DNA of 33,807 bases from Altererythrobacter sp. (GTDB taxonomy: Bacteria > Pseudomonadota > Alphaproteobacteria > Sphingomonadales > Sphingomonadaceae), in contig JAGXGU010000098.1 of the NCBI GenBank assembly GCA_024636575.1, positions 1-33,807 on the forward strand, written 5' to 3'. A model generated the notes under the pieces. That model had not been told where the DNA came from. It was given only the letters and a program-made list of their open reading frames with translations, and searched no databases. Shown here piece after piece: positions 16,421-23,704 of this stretch. Position numbers and translations under genes: made by a program. Within the stretch, counting starts at the first letter, position 1. Each line of letters begins with the position of its first letter.

Positions 16421-17119
16421 GTGGCCAAATCGACCTGGATGCTCCGTTTTGCCCGCTGGCACATCTGGCTGGGCTGGCTGGTCGGTGTTCCCATCGTGAT
16501 GTGGATGGTTACCGGATTGGTGATGGTCGCCCGGCCGATTGACGAAGTGCGCGGCAATCATTTGCGGATCGAACAGGCGCAGGAATCCCTTCCGCCCGAC
16601 ACCGCGATTACGGTTGCCTTGCCCGGCGATACAGACCGTCCGGTCAAATCGGTCCATACGGCGATGGTATCGGGCCGGCCGGTCACTTCAATCGAATATA
16701 TGGACGGCGCGCTGGAACGGTTCAGCAATAGCGGGGCGCGGCTGCCGCCACTCAACGAAATCGAGGCGCGCGTAATCGCCGCTGAGCAAATCATCGGCGG
16801 CGACAAGATTGCGGCGATCACCGCTTTTGAAGCAGACCGGGTTCCGTTCGATTTTCGCCGCCCGATACCGGTATGGCAAGTCGAGCTGGAAAATGGGGCC
16901 CGGGTCTACATCGGGCGCGATACGGGCCGTATCGAAGGGGTCCGCACCCGGTGGTGGCGTCTGTTCGATTTCATGTGGGGCCTGCATATCATGGACCTGC
17001 AAACGCGGGAGGATACATCGCATCCGATCCTGATCCTGTTCGCCGCGCTGGGCCTTACCGGGTCACTGCTCGGCACAATCCTGATGTTCCGCCGCCGTAA
17101 GGCGAGGGTTCGGGCGTGA
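16421..17119 (+). CDS. PepSY-domain membrane protein
   Basis: 232 residues. An N-terminal helix (HIWLGWLVGVPIVMWMVTG, about 14-36) and a C-terminal helix (about 203-225, followed by RRRKARVRA) frame a periplasmic region. That region contains PepSY-like segments: IEARVIAAEQIIGGDKIAAITAF (as one region about 111-134), then a strand ending PVWQVELENGARVYIGRDTGRI. The last cytoplasmic-side part (WRLFDFMWGLHIMD) matches PepSY-associated membrane proteins often found near iron or redox genes; the role here is unknown. The start is GTG at 16421 with AAAGGA 9 nt upstream. The stop overlaps the start of the next gene (GTGA), suggesting coupling. Confidence 0.8.
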   Translation: MAKSTWMLRFARWHIWLGWLVGVPIVMWMVTGLVMVARPIDEVRGNHLRIEQAQESLPPDTAITVALPGDTDRPVKSVHTAMVSGRPVTSIEYMDGALERFSNSGARLPPLNEIEARVIAAEQIIGGDKIAAITAFEADRVPFDFRRPIPVWQVELENGARVYIGRDTGRIEGVRTRWWRLFDFMWGLHIMDLQTREDTSHPILILFAALGLTGSLLGTILMFRRRKARVRA

Positions 17120-17802
17120 CCGCGGCGCTCGTCCCGGCTGTGCTGCCGCCGGCGCTCGATCTGGCAGGTACCGCCGTATTTGCGCTGACCGGTGCGCTGC
17201 TGGCGGCGCGGCTGCGGCAGACTTTCGTGACCATGGCGTTCTTCGCGCTGATCACCGGTGTCGGCGGCGGCAGCTTGCGCGACATGTTGATCGGCACGCC
17301 CGCATTCTGGACGCAGAACCCATGGGTCGCGCCGGTCATCTTCGCAACCGCTCTTGTGGCGTGGTTCACTCCGCGCCGCTGGTGGGAGGGGGAATTGCTG
17401 GAATGGGCCGATGCCGCAGGCCTGGCCGCATTTGCCGTGCTGGGCACCGCCAAGGCACTGGGTTTCGGTGTGGCACCCGTGCCCGCGATGGTCATGGGCG
17501 TGATCACCGGATGCGCGGGCGGCGTCATCCGCGATGTGATTGCCGGCGAAGCCTCGATCATCATGCGGCCGGAACTATATGTGACTGCCGCTGCCTTGTC
17601 GGCACTGCTTACCATGCTCGGTTCGGTTTTCGGACTGGCCGATGCGCTGGTCTGGGCTGCCGCATGGGTGGCGGGCTTCGCCCTGCGCGGGGCGGCGATC
17701 AAATGGAAACTCTCGCTCCCTGCGTATCGGGAGGCCGCGTCTGACGACGAAGCCTCTAAGGACAAACAGGGCGATGATAATTCCGGAACGAAGCTGCCTT
17801 AG
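17116..17802 (+). CDS. TRIC-family (UPF0126/YadS-like) channel protein
   Basis: 228 residues and about seven membrane helices, in two repeated units each ending in the family signature: GVGGGSLRD (48-56) and GCAGGVIRD (132-140). Bacterial members are trimeric intracellular-cation-type channels in the inner membrane. They are sometimes annotated as glycine transporters, so the cargo is uncertain. The GTG start at 17116 overlaps the stop of the PepSY gene by 4 nt. The C-terminus is charged (DDEASKDKQGDDNSG). Its stop overlaps by 4 nt the stop of the convergent gene on the other strand, so the two transcripts share their 3' ends. Confidence 0.87.
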   Translation: MTAALVPAVLPPALDLAGTAVFALTGALLAARLRQTFVTMAFFALITGVGGGSLRDMLIGTPAFWTQNPWVAPVIFATALVAWFTPRRWWEGELLEWADAAGLAAFAVLGTAKALGFGVAPVPAMVMGVITGCAGGVIRDVIAGEASIIMRPELYVTAAALSALLTMLGSVFGLADALVWAAAWVAGFALRGAAIKWKLSLPAYREAASDDEASKDKQGDDNSGTKLP

Positions 17803-18566
17803 CTACCGTAGCGGTCATCCTGGCCAGCCGGGTATTCCTGATTTTCTTCGTAATTATCGCTCGGTAAAGGCCCACCGGGATAGGCCGGTGCCTGTGCGGA
17901 CGTATCCGGGGATGTGCCCGAATTATCGCCAATCGGCGCGGCGGGGGCGGCATTGCCCCATGCTGCGGCGTAGCGGTCGTCGCTCCACTGGCTATCATCC
18001 GGCTGGCTGGAATTGCTCTGAAACGCACCGCGACCGCCATAGCTGACATCGTCGATCCGGCCATCCCGGCCGACCTGGCACGTGAAACCATCGCCATTGT
18101 ATAGCGTGCCGGATACCAGCCAGCCATCGCCCGACCGTGAAATTGCATCGACGCCGCTTACCCGGGCATCGCGTTCAATCTCGCGCACGCACATATCTGC
18201 TGCACGGTCGATTCCCTGCGCGCCAGTATAGCGGGAATCGCCGCGATACTCGCTCGACCGGCCCGGATATCGCGGCGGATAGCTGCGCGGTTGGCTTGGC
18301 TTCGACACGGCACTGGCGACTGCCGCGATCGCACCAATAACCAGCAGGCCGCCAATTACATCACCAGCATCAATCCGGTCATGGTGGCGGCGATGACGAT
18401 ACCGGTCCCGCTGGACATTCTCGCTATCGGCATTCCAAACTGCATAACCCGGTGCGGCTGGATTGGCGGCCCGAACAGGAAGTTCAGCCGAAAGTGCCGG
18501 TGTTGCCGCCATGGTCAAGGCTGCAACCAGCGCTGCTGACGAGGAGTAGAGGGAAATGCTTTTCAT
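17799..18566 (-). CDS. Secreted protein of unknown function, paralogue of the next gene
   Basis: 255 residues. Signal peptide MKSISLYSSSAALVAALTM... cleaved near ALSA (26). A His/Arg-rich stretch (53-64) precedes a hydrophobic Gly/Ala segment IGGLLVIGAIAAVASA (71-86). A conserved C-terminal region spans about 118-180 with two cysteines, C126 (AADMCVREIERDARVSG) and C163 (FTCQVGRDGRIDDVSY). The tail after 180 is Asp/Ser/Pro/Gly-rich and low complexity. The protein at 18657-19229 shows the same layout and spacing, so they are a tandem paralogous pair, probably periplasmic or envelope-attached. No function is recognised. ATG at 18566 opens the signal peptide. Confidence 0.75.
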   Translation of the reverse strand: MKSISLYSSSAALVAALTMAATPALSAELPVRAANPAAPGYAVWNADSENVQRDRYRHRRHHDRIDAGDVIGGLLVIGAIAAVASAVSKPSQPRSYPPRYPGRSSEYRGDSRYTGAQGIDRAADMCVREIERDARVSGVDAISRSGDGWLVSGTLYNGDGFTCQVGRDGRIDDVSYGGRGAFQSNSSQPDDSQWSDDRYAAAWGNAAPAAPIGDNSGTSPDTSAQAPAYPGGPLPSDNYEENQEYPAGQDDRYGS

Positions 18567-18602
18567 TTTATGGTCCCTGCCGGATGTATGACGTGAAAGG
18601 AT

Positions 18603-18636
18603 AAGCGGCCCAGGCTTTCATCAGCCTGAACCGCTT
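18603..18636 (-). terminator. Hairpin between the two paralogues, terminator-like
   Basis: On the minus strand AAGCGGTTCAGGCT pairs with AGCCTGGGCCGCTT: 14 pairs including two G-U, with a 6-nt loop GATGAA. It begins 21 nt after the stop of the 18657-19229 gene. No U run follows (ATCCTTTC), so it could instead be a stabilising or processing structure. Confidence 0.5.
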
Positions 18637-18656
18637 ACCTTGTCTAAACCCGGCGA

Positions 18657-19229
18657 TCAACGCAGGCCGCGGATGCCGCTGTAATCGAGACCGACCACCC
18701 GGCCGTTCGAAATATCGCAGGTGAACTTGCCGCTATCTGCGCGGTAGCCCCGATCATTGCGATCATTGCGATCATAGCGGTCATAGCGGTCATAGCGATT
18801 GCCGTACCCGCGAGCGCCCTGCACGTCGATGCGGCCCTTTACACGCCAGCCATAGCGTGTGTCGTCCACATCGCGGATGTCGGTGACATTCGCATGGCGA
18901 TAGCCACTGCGCTGGGCATTTCGCTCAGCCGCCTGAACGCATTGCTGGACTGCAGCGCGCGGATTTCCGCGGCCATAATAATCATTGTAACCGCCGCGGC
19001 GGTCGTCCGGGTTATAGCGGTAACCATCATTGTAATTCCGGTCATATCCGCGGTCCCTGTTCGAGGCGGAGGCGATCGCGGCAATACCGCCAATGATCAC
19101 GGCACCGGCGATGATCTCGCCTGCGCTGATGCCGGCGTCCCGGTCACGGGCAAAGGCTGGTGCTGCAGACGTCATCGCCATTGCGCCAGCGGCGACGGTT
19201 CCGACAAGTGTTTTGGTAATGGTATTCAT
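18657..19229 (-). CDS. Secreted protein of unknown function with DR-rich tandem repeats
   Basis: 190 residues. Signal peptide ending about APAFA (27), then a hydrophobic glycine-rich segment (IIAGAVIIGGIAAIASA, 39-55). A Tyr/Asn/Asp/Arg/Gly-rich linker follows. The conserved region has C97 (VQQCVQAAERNAQRSG) and C171 (KFTCDISNGRVVGLDY). Between the cysteines lies a 9-bp DNA tandem repeat that encodes YDR and NDR units (residues 146-160). Its paralogue at 17799-18566 lacks this insertion. The two cysteines may form a disulfide in the periplasm. Function is not recognised; the glycine-rich segment could be a membrane anchor. Confidence 0.75.
   Translation of the reverse strand: MNTITKTLVGTVAAGAMAMTSAAPAFARDRDAGISAGEIIAGAVIIGGIAAIASASNRDRGYDRNYNDGYRYNPDDRRGGYNDYYGRGNPRAAVQQCVQAAERNAQRSGYRHANVTDIRDVDDTRYGWRVKGRIDVQGARGYGNRYDRYDRYDRNDRNDRGYRADSGKFTCDISNGRVVGLDYSGIRGLR
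18751..18795. repeat. Five tandem 9-bp units
   Basis: Units starting at 18751, 18760, 18769, 18778 and 18787 (CGATCATTG, CGATCATTG, CGATCATAG, CGGTCATAG, CGGTCATAG). On the minus strand they encode YDR/NDR tripeptides in frame. The 9-bp period keeps the frame if copies are gained or lost. Confidence 0.85.
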
Positions 19230-19322
19230 GGGTCGTTCCTCGCTTGGCGCCAGTGCGGGAGTGCTCCGGCGTCAAACAGGGTCTAGGCGATTCGCCCTTT
19301 TGGCAGCCTGAATTGAGCTGAC

Positions 19323-19364
19323 AGCAATTGTTCAGGAAAGTAGCACCTTTTATGAACAATTGCT
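19323..19364. promoter_or_regulatory. Perfect 12-bp inverted repeat AGCAATTGTTCA/TGAACAATTGCT
   Basis: Arms at 19323-19334 and 19353-19364, separated by 18 nt. The right arm includes bases of the stop codon of the serine hydrolase gene, and the element lies about 95 nt upstream of the 19229 start. It is AT-richer than the surroundings and no T run follows, so it is either a weak terminator of the hydrolase or an operator for the downstream gene. The arms are 30 bp apart centre to centre, about three helical turns. Confidence 0.5.
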
Positions 19365-20748
19365 ATTCAGAGATAGCTGCGAGCATGTCACGGGTGAATG
19401 CAGCGATATCGAACCGCGTGCCGGCCGGATCTTCTCCTCGCCGGACGATCACGACATTGCGGCTGGGGACGATCACGACAAATTGCCCGCGATTGCCGAA
19501 TCCGGCAAAAGTGTCGGATGGAACTCCGTCCGACTGATTCAACAACCAGAACCCCGCTCCATAGCCGAACGGGCTGCCTTCGGGCTGCGGCCCCAACGGA
19601 CTTGATGCATATGTGACGAAGCCTTCCGGCAGCAGCCGTTCCCCGTTCCAGACGCCGTCCTTCAAATAAAACTGGCCCAGGCGGGCAAGATCACGCGCCG
19701 TGGACCAGACCTGGCTGGAAAGCACATAATTGCCGGTCCAGTCACGTTCCGCCACAGTATTATTCATACCAAGTGCGGCAAAAAATTCGGACGGCGGATG
19801 TGCTTTGAAACTTGGCTGAATCGATTTCACGGCCATCAGCGTGTCATTATTGGCATAGCGATAAACCGTTCCTGGCCGGTGAATGAGAGGCCATGTGGCC
19901 GCGCGCTCCTCCACCGTGGCACCGCCCCAGTAAACCGGATCGGTGCGATTGCCCGGCGTATCGGAATAGCGCCCCGATGCCATGCGCAGCAAATGATCGA
20001 GGGTGATGGCGCGGCGCGGGTCACCCACCGTATCCCATGCAGTCACAACGGCTGGGCCGGAGCCGTCTGTCGGCGGCGTCAGAGTCACTTCCCCGCGGTA
20101 GGCCGCTGCACCGACCAGCGTTGCTGCGATACTCTTGGCGACCGACCAGGTGCGTTGCGGAACGGACGGGCCGAAACCCGGTGCATATTGTTCACCGGTC
20201 AGCTTGCCGTGCCTGACTACTACAATAGCGGTGGTGCGGCCCCCTTCCCCATAGGCACCATTGAACGCATTGCCGGCCACATCGCTCCACAACCCGTCCT
20301 GCCAGTCCGCTTGCCAATCATCCCCATTCGCCGGTGATGCCCGCAAGGTGGGGACTGGCGGCGGTCCACCCATAATGGGCAGGATCGAACACCCTTGCTG
20401 CGAATTGTGGATCGCAATGCGCGGCATGGTATCGGGCGCATATTCCACTTCAACCTGAACAACCTGCGATGCGACATTCTTGCCGCCGGGCGAACGAACG
20501 ATCTTGTACGGCAAATCTGCGACGACCCGGGATTGCGGATCCTGAATGCCGGCCAGCTCCCATTCGATCACGCTCTCGGGACTTCGCTGCGCACCCGCGC
20601 GATCGGCATTGGCAATCGCCCCGCACAGCATCAGTGCCTTGTATCCTGCGGCCAGCGCCCGGTCATAACGGGATATTTCAGGCTGGTCCTGCGCAGACAA
20701 CGGAGCGGCGGAGATGGCCAGCGCGGCGGCGGTCAGGAGTTTTTTCAT
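19363..20748 (-). CDS. Exported serine hydrolase (beta-lactamase/class C-like)
   Basis: 461 residues. Signal peptide MKKLLTAAALAISAAPLSA (1-19). The N-terminal region (about 20-160) has no recognised domain. The hydrolase domain (about 165-455) carries the SxxK motif S202-V-A-K205 in RTWSVAKSIAATLVG and a YxN motif Y298-A-N300 in YRYANNDTL. Near the end are GFGNRGQFVVIVPSRNVVIVRRG. This places it with penicillin-binding-protein-like serine hydrolases (esterases, peptidases), not with true resistance enzymes. The substrate is unknown. ATG at 20748 was chosen because it opens the signal peptide; the frame is open a further 18 codons without a good start. It lies alone, just after the rplQ terminator. 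Confidence 0.87.
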   Translation of the reverse strand: MKKLLTAAALAISAAPLSAQDQPEISRYDRALAAGYKALMLCGAIANADRAGAQRSPESVIEWELAGIQDPQSRVVADLPYKIVRSPGGKNVASQVVQVEVEYAPDTMPRIAIHNSQQGCSILPIMGGPPPVPTLRASPANGDDWQADWQDGLWSDVAGNAFNGAYGEGGRTTAIVVVRHGKLTGEQYAPGFGPSVPQRTWSVAKSIAATLVGAAAYRGEVTLTPPTDGSGPAVVTAWDTVGDPRRAITLDHLLRMASGRYSDTPGNRTDPVYWGGATVEERAATWPLIHRPGTVYRYANNDTLMAVKSIQPSFKAHPPSEFFAALGMNNTVAERDWTGNYVLSSQVWSTARDLARLGQFYLKDGVWNGERLLPEGFVTYASSPLGPQPEGSPFGYGAGFWLLNQSDGVPSDTFAGFGNRGQFVVIVPSRNVVIVRRGEDPAGTRFDIAAFTRDMLAAISE

Positions 20749-20799
20749 CCGGCGTATCTGGCCCGCCAATCCCCCGCTGTCAAAACCCAATTGTGCAAA

Positions 20800-20829
20800 C
20801 AAAAAGGGCCGGAGGTTTCCCCCCGGCCC
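20800..20829 (-). terminator. Intrinsic terminator after rplQ
   Basis: On the minus strand GGGCCGG (20829-20823) pairs with CCGGCCC (20812-20806) across a 10-nt loop and is followed directly by TTTTT(G). It lies 28 nt after the rplQ stop and marks the end of the ribosomal transcript. Confidence 0.92.
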
Positions 20830-20857
20830 GCTTGGTAATCATGCTGAAGATCGCGAT

Positions 20858-21283
20858 TTATGCGCCTTCGTATTCTTCTTCGTTCTGGTTCATCGCCGGA
20901 CCACTGTCCTTGCCGCGTGCATCGACATCGCGGTCAACAAATTCAATGATTGCCATTTGCGAAGCATCGCCGGCACGGAAGCCGGCCTTGATGATCCGCA
21001 GATAGCCGCCTTCACGGTTTGCATAGCGTGCGCCCAGCGTGTCGAACAGCTTCTTGACCTGTGTATCGTCATTCATACGGGCGGCCGCAAGACGGCGATT
21101 GGACAGGCCGCCACGCTTTGCCAGCGTAATCAGCTTTTCAACATAGGGACGCAGTTCCTTGGCTTTCGGCAAGGTGGTCTGGATCTGCTCATGCTTGACC
21201 AGCGCATCGGCCATGTTGCGGAACAGGGCCTTGCGGTGGCCCGATTTACGGCTGAGCTTACGCTGTGAAATACCGTGACGCAT
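20858..21283 (-). CDS. rplQ: 50S ribosomal protein L17
   Basis: 141 residues. The family start MRHGISQRKLSRKSGHRKALFRNMA is clear (two pieces of one motif, residues 1-25), followed by TLPKAKELRPYVEKLIT and the conserved RRLAAARMNDD. The C-terminal tail is short and acidic (MNQNEEEYEGA), somewhat longer than in E. coli L17. L17 binds 23S rRNA near the exit tunnel. It is the last gene of the alpha-type operon, 80 nt after rpoA, and followed by the terminator. Confidence 0.97.
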   Translation of the reverse strand: MRHGISQRKLSRKSGHRKALFRNMADALVKHEQIQTTLPKAKELRPYVEKLITLAKRGGLSNRRLAAARMNDDTQVKKLFDTLGARYANREGGYLRIIKAGFRAGDASQMAIIEFVDRDVDARGKDSGPAMNQNEEEYEGA

Positions 21284-21330
21284 ATGTTTTACTCCGTTCG
21301 ATAGGGGCCCGTATCAGGTAGCCCAAAGCT

Positions 21331-21353
21331 GGCGGCGCTTAAGGTGCGCCGCC
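21331..21353 (-). other. Intercistronic hairpin between rpoA and rplQ
   Basis: Perfect 8-bp GC-rich stem GGCGGCGC/GCGCCGCC with a 7-nt loop, 10 nt after the rpoA stop. No T run follows, so it is more likely a stability or processing element than a terminator. Confidence 0.6.
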
Positions 21354-21363
21354 GCAACCTGGA

Positions 21364-22419
21364 TCAGCCCAGCAGCTCTTGTTCGAGCTTCTTGGCCATT
21401 TCTTCGATATTCTCAGGCGGCCATCCAGGGATGTCCATGCCCAGGCGCAGGCCCATGCTCGACAGCACTTCCTTGATTTCGTTCAAGGACTTGCGGCCGA
21501 AATTCGGCGTCCGCAGCATTTCGGCTTCGGTCTTCTGAACCAGATCACCGATGTAGATGATGTTGTCGTTCTTGAGGCAGTTTGCCGAACGGACCGACAG
21601 TTCCAACTCGTCCACCTTCTTGAGAAGGTAACGGTTCAGCTGGTTCGCGTCGGATTCTTCCGGCGCGGCAGCCATGCCGATCATCTGGCCTTGCGGCTGC
21701 GGAATGCCTTCTTCGAAGTGGACGAACAGGGACAGTTGATCCTGCAGGATGCGCGCAGCATAGGCCACGGCATCTTCCGGGGTGATCGTACCGTCGGTTT
21801 CGATCGTCAAATTGAGCTTGTCATAGTCCAATTCCTGACCAACGCGGGCGGCATCGACCTTGTAACTGACCTGACGCACTGGCGAATAGAGCGAATCAAC
21901 CGGGATCAGGCCAATCGGCGCATCAATCGGACGGTTGGCCACAGCCGGAACATAGCCGCTGCCGGTGTCGGCAGTCAGTTCCATGTTGAAAGTGGCGCCA
22001 TCATCGAGATGGCAGATCACCAGATCCTTGTTCATCACTTCGATATCACCGGAAACGGCAATATCGCCAGCCTTGACTGTGGCCGGGCCGGTTGCGGAAA
22101 GCTGCAGACGCTTGGGGCCTTCGCCTTCCATGCGCAGGGCAATCTGCTTGACGTTCAGGACGATGTCGGTGACATCTTCGCGCACGCCGGCCAGTGACGA
22201 GAATTCGTGCAGCACGTTTTCGATCTTGATCGACGTGATTGCGGCACCTTGCAACGATGATAGCAGCACGCGGCGCAGCGCGTTACCAAGCGTCAGGCCG
22301 TAACCGCGTTCGAGCGGTTCAGCGACAAAAGTGGTCTTGCGCTTGCCTTCGCCACCATCCTTGATTTCAAGGCTGTTGGGTTTCTTGAGTTCCTGCCAGT
22401 TCTTGGTGTTGACGGACAT
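21364..22419 (-). CDS. rpoA: RNA polymerase alpha subunit
   Basis: 351 residues, slightly longer than E. coli alpha. The N-terminal dimerisation domain shows EPLERGYGLTLGNALRRVLLSS, the hallmark of the family, then VLHEFSSLAGVREDVTDI. A linker rich in M/A/Q (about 245-260) leads to the C-terminal domain with DELELSVRSANCLKNDNI, IGDLVQKTEAEMLR and NFGRKSLNEIKEVL, which contacts UP elements and activators. The start at 22419 has a GGGG-rich site (CAGGGGAAATCC) upstream. It is the third gene after rpsM and rpsK, separated from rpsK by 120 nt that contain a hairpin. Confidence 0.98.
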   Translation of the reverse strand: MSVNTKNWQELKKPNSLEIKDGGEGKRKTTFVAEPLERGYGLTLGNALRRVLLSSLQGAAITSIKIENVLHEFSSLAGVREDVTDIVLNVKQIALRMEGEGPKRLQLSATGPATVKAGDIAVSGDIEVMNKDLVICHLDDGATFNMELTADTGSGYVPAVANRPIDAPIGLIPVDSLYSPVRQVSYKVDAARVGQELDYDKLNLTIETDGTITPEDAVAYAARILQDQLSLFVHFEEGIPQPQGQMIGMAAAPEESDANQLNRYLLKKVDELELSVRSANCLKNDNIIYIGDLVQKTEAEMLRTPNFGRKSLNEIKEVLSSMGLRLGMDIPGWPPENIEEMAKKLEQELLG

Positions 22420-22499
22420 GGATTTCCCCTGGAGTTCAGTTCGGGCGGGATCGGTGCGGCGACCTGGTGGTCAAAACCCGCGGCCGATCCTTGAAAACA

Positions 22500-22529
22500 C
22501 GGCAGCTTGTGATCATTCACAAACTGCCG
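22500..22529 (-). other. Intercistronic hairpin between rpsK and rpoA
   Basis: CGGCAG-C-TTGTGA (22500-22512) and TCACAA-A-CTGCCG (22517-22529) pair as 12 bp with one mismatch and a TCAT loop. It lies 10 nt after the rpsK stop; on the minus strand it is followed by TGTTTTC, so it may act as a weak attenuator. Confidence 0.55.
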
Positions 22530-22539
22530 AGAAGGCGGA

Positions 22540-22929
22540 TTAGACGCGGCGCCGCTTGGACGGGCGGACCCCGTTGTGCGGTATCGGCGTAACGTCACGG
22601 ATCGATGTGATCGTGAAGCCTACAGCCTGAAGGGCACGCAGCGCGCTTTCGCGGCCGGAACCCGGACCTTTGACTTCGACTTCCAGGGTCCGCACGCCGT
22701 GTTCGGCGGCTTTCTTGCCGGCATCGTCCGCAGCCACCTGAGCGGCGTATGGAGTCGACTTGCGGCTTCCCTTGAAGCCCATCGCGCCTGCACTGGACCA
22801 GCTGATAGCATTGCCCTGTGCATCGGTGATGGTGATCATGGTGTTATTGAAGCTGGCGTTTACGTGCGCAACGCCGCTGGAAATATTTTTCCGCTCGCGG
22901 CGCCTGATGCGCTGTGGTTCGCGTGCCAT
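22540..22929 (-). CDS. rpsK: 30S ribosomal protein S11
   Basis: 129 residues, the standard length. Family segments are VAHVNASFNNTMITITD, WSSAGAMGFKGSRKSTPYAAQ (two overlapping pieces at about 45-65), GPGSGRESALRAL and the C-terminal PIPHNGVRPSKRRRV. In many species that last motif has Cys in place of Val. S11 lies on the platform of the small subunit beside the mRNA exit path. ATG at 22929 is 60 nt after rpsM. Confidence 0.98.
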   Translation of the reverse strand: MAREPQRIRRRERKNISSGVAHVNASFNNTMITITDAQGNAISWSSAGAMGFKGSRKSTPYAAQVAADDAGKKAAEHGVRTLEVEVKGPGSGRESALRALQAVGFTITSIRDVTPIPHNGVRPSKRRRV

Positions 22930-22989
22930 GGTATCTTTATCCTGTTCTTATAAGAAGGTGAGGTAAGTAGGTCGCCAAAAGGCAGCTGC

Positions 22990-23358
22990 TTACTTCTTCT
23001 TGCCCGCGATAGCCTTTGCCTTACCCTTGCGGGTACGGGCATTGGTGTGGGTGCGCTGGCCGCGGACCGGAAGGCCCTTGCGGTGACGCAACCCGCGGTA
23101 TGATGCCAGATCCATCAAGCGCTTGATATTCATCGCAGTCGTGCGACGAAGATCACCCTCAACGGCATGTTCGGCGTCAATCGTTTCGCGGATCTGAAGG
23201 ATTTCCGCATCCGAGAGGTCCTGAACGCGGCGGGCATGGTCAATACCCAATTTGTCCGCAATCCGGACCGCCGTGGTGCGGCCGATACCGTGAATATAGG
23301 TAAGCGCGATAATAACGCGCTTGTTGGTGGGGATATTTACCCCGGCAATACGTGCCAC
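22990..23358 (-). CDS. rpsM: 30S ribosomal protein S13
   Basis: 122 residues, the family size. The start ARIAGVNIPTNKRVIIALTY (residues 2-21), HGIGRTTA, RRTTAMNIKRL, GLRHRKGLPVRGQRTHTNARTRKGK are all present. The start codon is GTG (23358-23356) with GGAGAAG directly upstream. S13 sits in the head of the 30S subunit and contacts the 50S and tRNA. Here it begins a separate group from adk, because two unrelated genes lie between; a candidate promoter is at 23553-23580. Confidence 0.97.
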   Translation of the reverse strand: MARIAGVNIPTNKRVIIALTYIHGIGRTTAVRIADKLGIDHARRVQDLSDAEILQIRETIDAEHAVEGDLRRTTAMNIKRLMDLASYRGLRHRKGLPVRGQRTHTNARTRKGKAKAIAGKKK

Positions 23359-23552
23359 TTACTTCTCCATGCTCCACAGGGAAACGTGCGGATTTTCCGG
23401 ACATCGGAAAGGGCACGCCCCTATCTCATCGCTACAAAATCACCGGAATTACAAAGAATTGAAACAGAAAAAGCCCGGATGGCGCGCTCAATGGCTACCG
23501 CCTGCCGGACAATCCTTGCCTTCGATTACCGTAATCCTCGAATGAATGCCGC

Positions 23553-23580
23553 GCTTAAGACGATTCTTGCAGCGCGTCAA
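23553..23580 (-). promoter_or_regulatory. Candidate promoter for rpsM-rpsK-rpoA-rplQ
   Basis: On the minus strand TTGACG (23580-23575) and TTAAGC (23558-23553) are separated by 16 nt; shifting one base gives TAAGCG at 17 nt. It lies about 195 nt upstream of the rpsM start. The remainder of 23359-23552 holds no supported gene. Confidence 0.4.
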
Positions 23581-23600
23581 CCCGTAAGCACGCGAAGGTG

Positions 23601-23694
23601 CCTACGCCCCATAAAGTAGGAGGCGTGCCGGTTGTTTCAAGACTGTTGGTACCATTTGCCCGGTACTGTGCAACCCCTAGCTTCCGGCACGCCT
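23601..23694 (-). other. Structured region downstream of gdhA (terminator or small RNA candidate)
   Basis: AGGCGTGCCGG (23621-23631) and CCGGCACGCCT (23684-23694) form a perfect 11-bp outer stem. Inside, on the minus strand, GTTG-(4 nt)-GTACC pairs with GGTAC-CAAC around an 8-nt loop. Directly next to it CCTAC/GTAGG (23601-23605/23616-23620) can form another small hairpin. It starts 11 nt after the gdhA stop. No T run follows, so it is not a textbook terminator. Confidence 0.5.
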
Positions 23695-23704
23695 TGTATT
23701 TGGA

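Noticed and set aside
23167..23619. 150-codon plus-strand frame overlapping rpsM and the following gap
   Set aside because: Half of it is antisense to rpsM and the rest has no family features or ribosome binding site.
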